A program made the translations under genes and the position numbers. Below the pieces are notes generated by a model. That model was not told the origin of the DNA and did no database searches. It worked only from the letters and a program-made list of their open reading frames with translations. Source: Bordetella ansorpii (GTDB lineage Bacteria > Pseudomonadota > Gammaproteobacteria > Burkholderiales > Burkholderiaceae_B). Taken from it: a stretch of DNA of 64,000 nt. The stretch lies in the NCBI RefSeq assembly GCF_900078315.1, contig NZ_FKBS01000008.1, forward strand, positions 148,724-212,723. The letters are read 5' to 3'. Positions 37,582-46,849 of the stretch are shown piece after piece (position 1 is the first letter of the stretch; every line of letters starts with the position of its first letter).

Positions 37582-40185
37582 ATGAACCCCATAGACCTCA
37601 CCCCGATCAAGACGCGCATGCAGGCGGCCCGCGCGGCGGCCATCACCGAATTCCGCGAGCATCGCCGCCCTGATCCGCTGCTGGCCGAACTGCGCCGCAT
37701 CGTCGACCAGGCGCTGCGCGAGCTGGTGCGGCTATGTCCGCTGCCGGCGGGCGCCACCCTGGCGGCCGTGGGCGGCTATGGGCGGGGCGAACTGTACCCG
37801 CACTCCGACGTCGACCTGCTGATCCTGCTGCCGCAGGCGCCCGCGCCCCAGGACGAAGGCGCCATCGAGCAGTTGGTGGCCTCGCTCTGGGACCTGGGCC
37901 TCGAGCCCGGCCACAGCGTGCGCACCATCGAGGACTGCGAGCAAGAGGCCCAGGCCGACATCACCGTCGAGACCGCCCTGCTCGAATCCCGCTGGCTGGC
38001 CGGCAGCCGCTCGCTGATGAAGCGCTTCGAGCAGGCCATGCACGACCGGCTCGACGCCCGCGCCTTCTTCCAGGCCAAGCGGGTCGAGATGCAGCAGCGC
38101 CACGCGCGCCACCGCGACTCGCCCTATTCGCTCGAACCCAATTGCAAGGAGTCCCCCGGCGGCCTGCGCGATCTGCAGGTCATCATGTGGATGGCGCGCG
38201 CGGCGGATTTCGGCGGCACCTGGCGCGAGGTCTCGCAGGCGGGCCTGCTGACCCCCACCGAGGCGCGCGACCTGCGCCGCGCCGAACAGGCGTTCAAGCG
38301 CCTGCGCATCGAGCTGCACCTGCTGACCGGCCGCCGCGAGGACCGCGTGCTGTTCGACCTGCAGTCCGGCCTGGCCGAGGTCTACGGCATCCAGGCCACG
38401 GCCACGCGGCGCGCCAGCGAACTGCTGATGCAGCGCTATTACTGGGCCGCGCGCCTGGTGACGCAACTCAACGTGATCCTCGTGCAGAACATCGAAGAGC
38501 GCCTGTTCCCGCGCCCCGACGACGACGCGCGCCAGATCGACGAGGATTTCCGCAACCTGCACGACCGGCTGGACATCGTCCGCGACGATTGCTTCGAGCG
38601 CAATCCCACCCTGCTGCTGCGCGCCTTCCTGGTGATGCAGCAGCAACCGGAACTCAACGGCATGTCGGCGCGCACGATGCGTGCCATCTGGCACTCGCGC
38701 CACCGCATCGATGCGCAATTCCGCCGCAATCCGGTCAACCGCAAGCTGTTCCTGCAGATCCTGCAGCAGCCGCGCGGCATCGTGCACGAATTGCGCCGGA
38801 TGACGATGCTGAACATCCTGCCGCGCTACCTGCCGGTGTTCCGCCGCATCGTCGGGCAGATGCAGCACGATCTGTTCCACGTCTACACCGTTGACCAGCA
38901 CACGCTGGCCGTGGTGCGCAACGTGCGCCGCTTCACCATGCCCGAGCACGCGCAGGAATATCCTTTCGCCAGCCAACTGATCGCCAGCCTGGACGACCAT
39001 TGGGTGCTGTACGTGGCCGCGCTGTTCCACGACATCGCCAAGGGCCGGGGCGGCGACCATTCCGAGCTGGGCGCGCGCGAGGTGCGACGCTTCGCGCACG
39101 ACCACGGCATGGATCCGAAAGACGCCGAATTGGCCGAGTTCCTGGTACGCCAGCACCTGCTGATGTCCGCCGTGGCGCAGAAACGCGATCTGAGCGACCC
39201 CGCCGTGGTGCAGGAGTTCGCCGCCCAGGTCGGCGACGAACGCCACCTGACCGCGCTGTACCTGCTGACGGTCGCCGACATCCGCGGCACCAGCCCCAAG
39301 GTCTGGAACGCCTGGAAGGGCAAGCTGCTGGAAGACCTGTATCGCCTGACGCTGGCGGCCCTGGGCGGCGCGCATCCCGACGCCCACACCGTGCTGTCGC
39401 AACGCAAGGAAGAAGCCGCCAGCCTGACCCGGCTGGCCGGCCTGCGCGACGATGCGCGCGAGGCGTTCTGGCGCCAGCTGGACGTGGCCTATTTCCTGCG
39501 CCACGACGCCTCGGAGATCGCCTGGCACACCCGCCACCTGTATTACCAGGTGGCGCCTGACCGCCCCGTGGTGCGCGCCCGCCCCACCGAACAGGGCGAA
39601 GGCCTGCAGATCATGGTCTACACGCCCGACGTGCCCGACCTGTTCGTCAACACCTGCGCCTATTTCGACGCCAAGTCGCTCAGCATCCAGGATGCCCGCG
39701 TGCACACCACGCGGCACGGCTGGGCGCTGGATAGCTACATCGTGCTGCCGCCCGAGGGCCAGTCCGACCTGCGCACCCTGGCGCCGCTGGTCGAACACGA
39801 ACTGGCCGAACGGCTCAGCCTGTCGCGCGACGTGGCGGCGCAACTGCCGCCCGTGCGCCATTACCGGTCGCGCCAGTCCCGCCTGTCCAAGCTGTTCCCG
39901 GTCATGCCGCAAGCCGAGCTCGATCCGGACGAAGGCAGCCGCTCGTGGCGCCTGTCGGTCATCGCCACCGATCGCCCGGGCCTGTTGCACGCCCTGGGGC
40001 GCGTGTTCGCCGACAACGGCGTCAGCCTGATCATGGCCAAGATCATGACGCTGGGCGACCGCGTGGAGGACGTGTTCATCATCTCGGGCTCCGCGCTGGA
40101 ACGGCCGCGCACGCAGATGCAGTTCGAACGCGCGGTGCTGCGCGCCCTGGCGGGCGACGAGGCGCCGCAGCAGGCGGCGGCCTGA
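37582..40185 (+). CDS. glnD: bifunctional uridylyltransferase/uridylyl-removing enzyme
   Basis: The 867-residue nitrogen sensor uridylylates PII proteins when glutamine is low and removes UMP when it is high. The nucleotidyltransferase motif GGYGRGELYPHSDVDL is at residues 64-79. An HD hydrolase motif AALFHDIAKGRGGDHSE is near 480-495. Two ACT domains at the C-terminus (from about 673 and 790) are the glutamine-sensing part. All catalytic motifs are intact, so both activities are expected. Confidence 0.97.
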   Translation: MNPIDLTPIKTRMQAARAAAITEFREHRRPDPLLAELRRIVDQALRELVRLCPLPAGATLAAVGGYGRGELYPHSDVDLLILLPQAPAPQDEGAIEQLVASLWDLGLEPGHSVRTIEDCEQEAQADITVETALLESRWLAGSRSLMKRFEQAMHDRLDARAFFQAKRVEMQQRHARHRDSPYSLEPNCKESPGGLRDLQVIMWMARAADFGGTWREVSQAGLLTPTEARDLRRAEQAFKRLRIELHLLTGRREDRVLFDLQSGLAEVYGIQATATRRASELLMQRYYWAARLVTQLNVILVQNIEERLFPRPDDDARQIDEDFRNLHDRLDIVRDDCFERNPTLLLRAFLVMQQQPELNGMSARTMRAIWHSRHRIDAQFRRNPVNRKLFLQILQQPRGIVHELRRMTMLNILPRYLPVFRRIVGQMQHDLFHVYTVDQHTLAVVRNVRRFTMPEHAQEYPFASQLIASLDDHWVLYVAALFHDIAKGRGGDHSELGAREVRRFAHDHGMDPKDAELAEFLVRQHLLMSAVAQKRDLSDPAVVQEFAAQVGDERHLTALYLLTVADIRGTSPKVWNAWKGKLLEDLYRLTLAALGGAHPDAHTVLSQRKEEAASLTRLAGLRDDAREAFWRQLDVAYFLRHDASEIAWHTRHLYYQVAPDRPVVRARPTEQGEGLQIMVYTPDVPDLFVNTCAYFDAKSLSIQDARVHTTRHGWALDSYIVLPPEGQSDLRTLAPLVEHELAERLSLSRDVAAQLPPVRHYRSRQSRLSKLFPVMPQAELDPDEGSRSWRLSVIATDRPGLLHALGRVFADNGVSLIMAKIMTLGDRVEDVFIISGSALERPRTQMQFERAVLRALAGDEAPQQAAA

Positions 40186-40356
40186 TCGCGGCGCGCCGGC
40201 CTGCCCTGAAGCGGCCGGCTCCGCATGAAATGCCCCGCGCGCGGGCCTTACGCCAGGCGTCATGCGGCCACGGGACGCCTGGCTGCCGGCCACGCGGTGG
40301 CGGCGTCCCATTCCCGCATAAAATCGCGGTTTCCTACCCTAGCGGGGCCCGCCGGC

Positions 40357-41070
40357 ATGCCGTACAACGAATACCTGCTCGTCTTCGGCCGCAGTTTTCT
40401 CTTCGCGCTGGCCACCTTGCTGCCGTTCCTGAACCCGCCCGCCGTCGCGCCCATCTTCTGGGCGCTGACCGAAGGCGCGTCGGCGCAAACCCGCGCCAGC
40501 CTGTCCAAGCGCGTGGCCATCAACGTCATGCTGATGATGACCGTCGCCATGGTGGCGGGCAACCTGCTGCTGAGTTTCTTCGGCATCTCGCTGGCCATCG
40601 TGCGCGTGGGCGGCGGCATCCTGGTCATCCACAGCGCCTGGCGGCTGGTGAACTCACCCGACGCCGACACCAGCCGGGTCGCCCGCATGGCCGAATCCTT
40701 CACCCCCGAAATGGCGCGCTCGCGGGCCTTCTATCCCCTGACGTTCCCCATCAGTTGCGGCCCCGGCACCATCGCGGCCGCCATCACGGTGGGCGCTTCG
40801 CTGCGCGACCAGCATCCGCTGCTCAGCGCGGTGCGCCTGGCCGGCTCGCTGCCGGGCCTGGTGGTGGTGTCGCTGGCGCTGTACGGCTGCCTGCGCTTCG
40901 CCGCGCAGATCCTGCATCGCCTGGGCGAGAACGGCACCGCGGTATTCATGCGCCTGTCCGCGTTCATCCTGCTGTGCCTGGGCGTGCAGATCTTCTGGGA
41001 CGGCTCGCGCGAACTGCTGCTGGAATTGATGCGCCAGGGTATGCAACCAATTGCCGCGCCGCCAGCCTAA
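40357..41070 (+). CDS. MarC-family integral membrane protein
   Basis: The 237-residue protein has about six hydrophobic segments and the MarC family pattern: LLPFLNPPAVAPIFWAL near the N-terminus, FPISCGPGTIAAAITVGAS in the middle and RLSAFILLCLGVQIFWDG near the C-terminus. The physiological substrate of the family is unknown despite the name. The ATG at 40357 gives the standard start; the frame is open from 40225. It is 171 bases after glnD. Confidence 0.88.
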   Translation: MPYNEYLLVFGRSFLFALATLLPFLNPPAVAPIFWALTEGASAQTRASLSKRVAINVMLMMTVAMVAGNLLLSFFGISLAIVRVGGGILVIHSAWRLVNSPDADTSRVARMAESFTPEMARSRAFYPLTFPISCGPGTIAAAITVGASLRDQHPLLSAVRLAGSLPGLVVVSLALYGCLRFAAQILHRLGENGTAVFMRLSAFILLCLGVQIFWDGSRELLLELMRQGMQPIAAPPA

Positions 41071-41161
41071 GGGTGGCCGGCCTCGCCTGGCGCGCGGGCC
41101 GAGCCACGCCAACCCCGGGCCTGCGCCCGAACTTCCTTCAACCCCTACACGCCTTTCCGCC

Positions 41162-41644
41162 ATGCCCTCCTCCCGCCAGCGCCTGTTGCTTCTGATCAGC
41201 TTCCTGAGCTTCGCCTCCCTCGGCATCGCGCTCATCTCGCAGCACGTCTACGACTATCCCCCATGCGCGTGGTGCGTGTTCCAGCGCCTGATCTACCTGG
41301 TGATCGGCATCGTCGCCCTGCTGGGCGCGGCAGGCGGGGCCGTGGCGGCCCGCATCGCCGGCGTGCTGACGGCGATCCTGGCGGCCGGGGGCATCGTGGC
41401 CGCGTGGTACCAGTACACGGTGGCCGCCAAGATGCTGTCATGCGACCAGACGTTCGCCGACCGCTTCATGGTGTCCACCGGCCTGGATGGCGCGGTGCCG
41501 TGGCTTTTCGGAATATTCGCCACCTGCATGGACGCCTCGGTGGAAGTGCTGGGCGTGGAATACGCCATCTGGAGCCTGATGATGTTCGCCATCGTGCTGC
41601 TGGTGTCGCTGGTGGCAGTGTTGCGCAGCGGCAACCGGGCATGA
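41162..41644 (+). CDS. dsbB: disulfide bond formation protein B
   Basis: The 160-residue inner-membrane protein reoxidises DsbA and passes the electrons to quinone. The four membrane segments are clear. The first redox pair is C35-A-W-C38 (PPCAWCVFQR) and the second is C94 with C122 on the next periplasmic loop. The start ATG at 41162 gives a normal N-terminus. It is followed by a strong hairpin at 41689-41713. Confidence 0.93.
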   Translation: MPSSRQRLLLLISFLSFASLGIALISQHVYDYPPCAWCVFQRLIYLVIGIVALLGAAGGAVAARIAGVLTAILAAGGIVAAWYQYTVAAKMLSCDQTFADRFMVSTGLDGAVPWLFGIFATCMDASVEVLGVEYAIWSLMMFAIVLLVSLVAVLRSGNRA

Positions 41645-41688
41645 GCCGGCCGCACCGGACCGGCCCACGCCTCGCCCCTTGAATGCAG

Positions 41689-41713
41689 ATCGGGCGGCCA
41701 TGCGCCGCCCGAT
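41689..41713. terminator. perfect 10-bp hairpin between convergent dsbB and purF
   Basis: ATCGGGCGGC pairs with GCCGCCCGAT around a 5-base loop, 45 bases after dsbB and 82 bases after the purF stop on the other strand. Neither side has a long T run, so its role as a bidirectional terminator is inferred from position and stem strength. Confidence 0.5.
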
Positions 41714-41794
41714 TGGCAATTCCCAGGCCTGGCGCCTGGTGAATGCCCTGCCGCCACGCGCCGGGTGACGGCGGATGGCGGCTGGCCGTGGGCC

Positions 41795-43318
41795 TTACTG
41801 GTCGTTGGCCGCGTAGCCCATGTTGAACTGCAGGCCGCCGCTGCGCTCTTCGTCGCCCGAACTGCCCTCGCGCGACTGGCTCAGGCGAGCCAGGTACTCG
41901 GCGGTGATGTCGCCGGTGACGTACTGGCCATCGAAACACGAGGCCTCGAAGCGCGACAGGGCGGGATTGATGTCGCGCACCGCCTGCTGCATGTCTTCCA
42001 GGTCCTGGTAGACCAGCGAATCGGCGCCGATGGCGCGCGCGATCTCCTCGTCGCTACGGCCCGTGGCGATCAGCTCCTGCTGCGTCGGCATGTCGATGCC
42101 GTACACGTTGGGATAACGCACCGGAGGCGCGGCCGAGGCGAAATACACCTTGTTGGCGCCGGCGGCGCGGGCCATTTCGACGATTTCGCGGCTGGTGGTG
42201 CCGCGCACGATCGAATCGTCGACCAGCAGCACATTCTTGCCCTTGAACTCTTCGCCGATGGTGTTGAGCTTCTGGCGCACCGACTTACGCCTGACCGCCT
42301 GGCCCGGCATGATGAACGTGCGGCCCACGTAGCGGTTCTTGATCAGGCCCTCGCGGTAATCCAGGTTCAGGCGGGCGGCCAACTGCATGGCGGCCGGACG
42401 CGACGAATCGGGAATCGGCATGACCACGTCGATGTCGCCCAGGCGCATGTTGCGCGCCAGCTTGTCGGCCAGGTATTCCCCCATGCGCAGGCGCGCGCTG
42501 TACACCGACACGCCGTCGATCAGCGAATCGGGTCGGGCGAAGTACACGTATTCGAAGATGCAGGGCACCAGTTGCGGATTGTCGGCGCACTGGCGGCTGA
42601 CCAGGCGGCCATCCAGATCGATGAACACGGCCTCGCCGGGCTCGACGTCACGCACGAAGCTGAAGCCGCTGCCCTCCAGGGCGACGGATTCGGAGGCGAC
42701 CATCCATTCGACGCCCTCTTCGGTTTCCTGGCGGCCGATACACAGCGGGCGGATGCCGAAGGGGTCGCGGAAGGCCAGCAGGCCGTAGCCGGAAATCTGG
42801 GCCACCACGGCGTAGGCGCCGCGCACGCGCTTGTGCAGGGCGGCGACCGCGCGGAACATCGCATCGTCGTCCAGCGACACGCCGTTGGCGGCCGACTGCA
42901 GCTCGTGGGCCAGCACGTTCAGCAGGACTTCGGAGTCGGAATTGGTGTTGATGTGACGGCGGTCGACACGATAGAGCGACTCGCGCAGCTCGCGCCAGTT
43001 GGTCAGGTTGCCGTTGTGGGCGAACATGATGCCGAACGGCGCATTCACGTAGAAGGGCTGGGCCTCTTCCTCGCTGGCGCTGGAGCCCGCCGTGGGGTAG
43101 CGCACCTGCCCCACCCCCGTGGTGCCAGGAAGCGCGCGCATGTTCCGGGTGCGGAACACGTCGCGCACCAGGCCGTGGGCCTTGAACATGTTGAAGGTAT
43201 TGCCGCTGGACGTTGCGATGCCCGCGGCGTCCTGGCCACGGTGCTGCAACAGCAACAGGCTGTCATAGAGCAGCTGGTTGACCGGCCCGCGCCCGATGAC
43301 CCCGACGATTCCACACAT
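41795..43318 (-). CDS. purF: amidophosphoribosyltransferase
   Basis: The 507-residue enzyme makes phosphoribosylamine from PRPP and glutamine, the first committed step of purine synthesis. Cys2 of MCGIVGVIG is the N-terminal nucleophile of the glutaminase domain. [11 protein letters not shown] and [15 protein letters not shown] follow, and the PRPP loop [20 protein letters not shown] lies in the C-terminal half. It is downstream of cvpA by 27 bases, the common cvpA-purF operon. Confidence 0.97.
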   Translation of the reverse strand: MCGIVGVIGRGPVNQLLYDSLLLLQHRGQDAAGIATSSGNTFNMFKAHGLVRDVFRTRNMRALPGTTGVGQVRYPTAGSSASEEEAQPFYVNAPFGIMFAHNGNLTNWRELRESLYRVDRRHINTNSDSEVLLNVLAHELQSAANGVSLDDDAMFRAVAALHKRVRGAYAVVAQISGYGLLAFRDPFGIRPLCIGRQETEEGVEWMVASESVALEGSGFSFVRDVEPGEAVFIDLDGRLVSRQCADNPQLVPCIFEYVYFARPDSLIDGVSVYSARLRMGEYLADKLARNMRLGDIDVVMPIPDSSRPAAMQLAARLNLDYREGLIKNRYVGRTFIMPGQAVRRKSVRQKLNTIGEEFKGKNVLLVDDSIVRGTTSREIVEMARAAGANKVYFASAAPPVRYPNVYGIDMPTQQELIATGRSDEEIARAIGADSLVYQDLEDMQQAVRDINPALSRFEASCFDGQYVTGDITAEYLARLSQSREGSSGDEERSGGLQFNMGYAANDQ

Positions 43319-43345
43319 GGTAGTTCCTGTTAAATAAAGCGAATA

Positions 43346-43834
43346 TCAGTACGGCAGGTATTCCGCCAGCGTAGGCGGCAGCCATGACTTGATATGTTTG
43401 ACGGCCTCGACCGCCGAATGCGAAAACATGGCCCCTTCCCACCAAGGCTCCTTGGGAAGCGGCGTGTAACCCGCCGCGGCGACCAGGACCACGATGATCA
43501 GCAGGCCGCGCGCCAATCCGAACATGGCGCCCAATCCGTGGTCCGCCGGGCCCAGCCCGGTGGTGCGGATCAGCGCCGACAACGTCATGTTGACCAACCC
43601 CACGCCCAGCAGCACCACGATGAAGACCACCGCATAGGACACCGCCATGCGCAGCAAGGTGGTTTCGATGTAGGGCTCGAGCCAACCGTAGACCGTGGGG
43701 CCCCACCAGATCGCCGCGGCGAATGCCGCGAGATAGGCGATCAGCGACAGCAACTCTTTCAGCAGGCCCCGGACCAGCCCCAGCACGCCGGAGACCGCCA
43801 GAATGGCCAGGACGACGAAATCGAATCCCGTCAC
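43346..43834 (-). CDS. cvpA: CvpA-family membrane protein
   Basis: The 162-residue protein has four hydrophobic segments and the start FDFVVLAILAVSGVLGLVRGL of the CvpA (colicin V production) family. The family is linked to envelope homeostasis, and its gene usually precedes purF, as here. Its ATG overlaps the stop of the SPOR-protein gene by 4 bases. Confidence 0.92.
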   Translation of the reverse strand: MTGFDFVVLAILAVSGVLGLVRGLLKELLSLIAYLAAFAAAIWWGPTVYGWLEPYIETTLLRMAVSYAVVFIVVLLGVGLVNMTLSALIRTTGLGPADHGLGAMFGLARGLLIIVVLVAAAGYTPLPKEPWWEGAMFSHSAVEAVKHIKSWLPPTLAEYLPY

Positions 43835-44706
43835 TGCGCGGCAATGAAACCGTTGTCGTAGCCCAGCGTGCGCAGGCGCGCCTGGGCCGCCTGGGCCGCC
43901 TCGCGCGACGGGAACGGCCCGACACGCAGGCGGTACTGCTGCTTGCCGTTGATGCTGGCCTGCTCGACGAATGCGTTGGTGATGCCCGCCTGGTGCAATT
44001 GCGTACGGCGCGACTGGGCGTCGGCCTGCGCGCCATACGAGGCGATCTGCAATACGAAATTGCCTGCCTGGGCCGGTTTGGCGGCAGGCGTCTGCTGCGA
44101 GGCGGCGGGTGCCGAACGGCCTTCGAGCAGCGCCAGGGCGCGCGCGCCGTCGTCGGTGCGCGTGCTGTTCGCGGGCGGCTTGGCAGGCGTTTCGGGCTTG
44201 GCGGCCTCGGGCTTGGGCTCGGCCGGCTTCGTCTCGACCGGCTTGGGCGGCGTGACGGGATGCGCGGGCGACACGGGCACGGTATTGTTGGCGATCTGGC
44301 CCGGCACGGGCGGCGTCGGCGCCTGCGGCGGGGCGGCAGGCGGCGTGGCGGGCTGGCTTGGCGCCTGCGCCGCCTGGCCCTGGGCGGCTGTTGCCGGGTC
44401 GGCGGGTGCTGCGCCATTGGCGGCGGGCGCCTGGCCCTGCTGCGCCTGCGGCTCGGTGACCTGCGGCTGGAACGGCGTGTCGCGGTCGGGAATGCGGATG
44501 GGAATGTCGTCGGCGACCGGCACGGGCTCGGAATCGAGCACCATGGGCAGCACGATGACGGCGGCCAATACCAGCACCACGGCGCCCGCCAGGCGGCGCC
44601 GGGCTCGACCGCGCAACTCGGCGGCCTGGGCCTCGCTGGAGACGGATGGACGCGGCCGTGACGAACCCGTGTCAGCGGCGGAATCTTTGCGTGTGAACAA
44701 TCCCAT
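43831..44706 (-). CDS. SPOR-domain cell-division protein (DedD-like)
   Basis: The 291-residue protein has a short cytoplasmic start, one membrane segment (about residues 39-58), a long proline- and alanine-rich periplasmic linker (60-210), and a C-terminal SPOR domain (NFVLQIASYGAQADAQSRRT to the end). SPOR domains bind denuded septal peptidoglycan. DedD is the likely counterpart because folC-dedD-cvpA-purF is the conserved order in proteobacteria. Confidence 0.9.
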   Translation of the reverse strand: MGLFTRKDSAADTGSSRPRPSVSSEAQAAELRGRARRRLAGAVVLVLAAVIVLPMVLDSEPVPVADDIPIRIPDRDTPFQPQVTEPQAQQGQAPAANGAAPADPATAAQGQAAQAPSQPATPPAAPPQAPTPPVPGQIANNTVPVSPAHPVTPPKPVETKPAEPKPEAAKPETPAKPPANSTRTDDGARALALLEGRSAPAASQQTPAAKPAQAGNFVLQIASYGAQADAQSRRTQLHQAGITNAFVEQASINGKQQYRLRVGPFPSREAAQAAQARLRTLGYDNGFIAAQ

Positions 44707-44767
44707 TCGAGATCAACCCCTGGCGGCCGGATAAGGCATCCAGCCTGTCTGCGCCCAGTTCAGCGCC

Positions 44768-46075
44768 CTATCCACGACGGCCCAGCGCCTGCAAGACGGC
44801 GGCCACGGTCAGGAAGGACCCGAACACGAGAATTCTATCACCCTCACCCGCGGCGGCCCGCGCCGCGGCATAGGCCGCCGCAGGGTCGTCGAAGGCCTGC
44901 ACCGAGGGGCCCTCGGCCCCGGCCGGCGCCGCCGGCAGGGCCGCCTGGACCCGATCGGCCAGCGCCTGCGGCGCCAACCCGCGCGGCCCCGGAAGGCCCG
45001 CGCAATACCAATGATCGATACGCGTGCCGATTTTCGCCAGGACACCGGCGATGTCCTTGTCGGACAGCATGCCGAACACGGCGTGCGTATAGGGATGGAA
45101 CCCCATGTTGTCCAGGTTCTGCGCCAGGACGGCGGCCGCGTGCGGATTGTGCGCCACGTCCAGGATCACCAGCGGCTGGCCCGGCAGGATCTGGAAGCGG
45201 CCCGGCAGCGACGCCTGCAGCAGGCCGATGCGCACGGCCTGCTGCGGAACCGGCAGGCGGTCGCGCACCGATTCCAGCGCGGCCAGCGCGGCCGAGGCGT
45301 TCAGCAACTGGTTGGCGCCGCGCAGCGCCGGGTAGGCCAGCGCGGCGCGGCGCTGCTCACGGCCGCCGTACGCCCATTGCTGGCGATCGCCCGAATAATT
45401 GAAGTCGTGCGTGAACCGCCACAGGTCGGCGCCGATGGCCGCCGCGTGGTCCAGCAACGATTGCGGCGGCACCGGATCGCTGCAGATGGCCGGCTTGCCC
45501 GCGCGGAAGATGTGCGCCTTCTCGAAGCCGATCTTCTCGCGCGTGTCGCCCAGGTAATCCATATGGTCGAGATCGACGCTGGTGACGACGGCGCAGTCGG
45601 CGTCCACGATGTTGACGGCGTCCAGCCGGCCGCCCAGGCCGACCTCGAGCACGACGGCGTCCAGGGTGGCCTGCGAGAACATGCGCAGCACGGCCAGCGT
45701 GGTGAATTCGAAATACGTCAGGCTGATGTCGCCGCGCGCGGCTTCGACGGCCTGGAATTGCTCGACGAACGCGGCGTCGGAGACGATTTCGCCGTTGATG
45801 CGGGCGCGTTCGTTGAAATCGATGAGGTGCGGCGAGGTGTACAGCCCCACCTTGTAGCCCGCGGCCAGCAGGATGGCCTCGAGCATGGCACAGGTCGAGC
45901 CCTTGCCGTTGGTGCCGCCCACCACGAACTTGACCGCATCAAGTCGGATGCCCAGCCGCTGCGCGACGGCGCCGACCCGCTCCAGGCCCAACTCGATGGT
46001 TTGGGAATGCAGGGACTCGAGGTACTGGAGCCAACCGCTGAGCGGCGTGGCGGCATCGGGACGCGAAAGCGGCAT
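44768..46075 (-). CDS. folC: dihydrofolate synthase / folylpolyglutamate synthase
   Basis: The 435-residue ATP-dependent ligase adds glutamate to dihydropteroate and to folates. The P-loop GGTNGKGS is at residues 53-60. YFEFTTLAVLRMF, LEVGLGGRLDAVN and SVDLDHMDYLGDT are conserved family blocks. The ATG at 46075 starts the conserved region; the frame is open upstream to 46228 only by GC bias. It leads the folC-SPOR-cvpA-purF group and is divergent from the flagellar genes. Confidence 0.95.
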   Translation of the reverse strand: MPLSRPDAATPLSGWLQYLESLHSQTIELGLERVGAVAQRLGIRLDAVKFVVGGTNGKGSTCAMLEAILLAAGYKVGLYTSPHLIDFNERARINGEIVSDAAFVEQFQAVEAARGDISLTYFEFTTLAVLRMFSQATLDAVVLEVGLGGRLDAVNIVDADCAVVTSVDLDHMDYLGDTREKIGFEKAHIFRAGKPAICSDPVPPQSLLDHAAAIGADLWRFTHDFNYSGDRQQWAYGGREQRRAALAYPALRGANQLLNASAALAALESVRDRLPVPQQAVRIGLLQASLPGRFQILPGQPLVILDVAHNPHAAAVLAQNLDNMGFHPYTHAVFGMLSDKDIAGVLAKIGTRIDHWYCAGLPGPRGLAPQALADRVQAALPAAPAGAEGPSVQAFDDPAAAYAAARAAAGEGDRILVFGSFLTVAAVLQALGRRG

Positions 46076-46218
46076 AAATAGCGACACGAAAATGAAACAC
46101 GCGGAAGTGTACCAGCCGCTTCCGCGTTTACCCGCATGTCCACGCTCGAATCGGGGCGAAAAGACGGCCGGGCGCGGACAGCGGACGCCGCGCTCCCGAG
46201 CAGACTTCCCGGCGCGCC

Positions 46219-46245
46219 TAAAGTTCATTCCCGGCCTGCCGTTAT
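46219..46245 (+). promoter_or_regulatory. sigma-28 (FliA) promoter upstream of flaG
   Basis: TAAAGTTC, 11 bases, then GCCGTTAT matches the enterobacterial sigma-28 consensus (TAAAGTTT-N11-GCCGATAA) at all but a few positions and at the exact spacing. It lies 60 bases upstream of the flaG start. This makes flaG, and possibly fliD onward, late flagellar genes. Confidence 0.85.
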
Positions 46246-46304
46246 CGGTACTGAGATTTTGCTGACACCGAACGCGCCCCTACCTCGCCGGAGCTGAAAA
46301 CATC

Positions 46305-46703
46305 ATGGCCGTAAGTCCGCTTCATCCTGCCGCCCCGCTCCCCGTGGCTCCCGTCGCCGCTGCCGTCCCCAACGCACCGGCGGATGCTGCGCTGGCCATT
46401 ACGTCCTCGGCAGTCGCCGCCACCGCTGGCGCCACCGACAGCAACAGCACGCGCGACCCGTCGTCCGACCCGTCGCAGCAACCGCAGACGATCGAGAAGG
46501 CGCTTGAGGACATCAACGAGCAGATGAAGGCGTGGTCCACCCAGCTCCAGTTCGAAGTCGACCCGGACATCAACCGTGTGGTGGTATCGGTCGTCGATTC
46601 CAAATCGGGCGACGTCGTGCGCACCATCCCGTCGGAGGCAGTGCTGCGTATCGCAAAGATGATCGTGAAATTGCAAGGCAACGCGGTGGAAACCTCAGCC
46701 TAG
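46305..46703 (+). CDS. flaG: FlaG-family flagellar protein
   Basis: The 132-residue protein has an alanine- and proline-rich N-terminal half and the FlaG domain in the C-terminal half (LQFEVDPDINRVVVSVVDSK then GDVVRTIPSEAVLRIAKMI). FlaG proteins influence flagellar filament length in other bacteria. It is preceded by a strong sigma-28 promoter and followed by fliD after 146 bases. Confidence 0.9.
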   Translation: MAVSPLHPAAPLPVAPVAAAVPNAPADAALAITSSAVAATAGATDSNSTRDPSSDPSQQPQTIEKALEDINEQMKAWSTQLQFEVDPDINRVVVSVVDSKSGDVVRTIPSEAVLRIAKMIVKLQGNAVETSA

Positions 46704-46849
46704 CGGGCCTCAGAGGTCACCACAGTCACTCATGGCCGCACCAAATTGGTGCAATTATTTCAAGTTCTTTGAAATAGCCCAACGTTGTGCCGTTTCCCGG
46801 CCAATAGATGTTGGTATTTTTTGACAGAATTGCATCGAAGGAGCAACGC

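Noticed and set aside
37732..40311. 859-codon open frame opposite glnD
   Set aside because: Antisense shadow; GlnD catalytic motifs are intact on the plus strand.
46755..46800. Possible sigma-28 promoter upstream of fliD (TCAAGTTC ... GCCCAACG)
   Set aside because: The spacing is 9 instead of 11 bases and the -10 half matches only GCC, so support is too weak.
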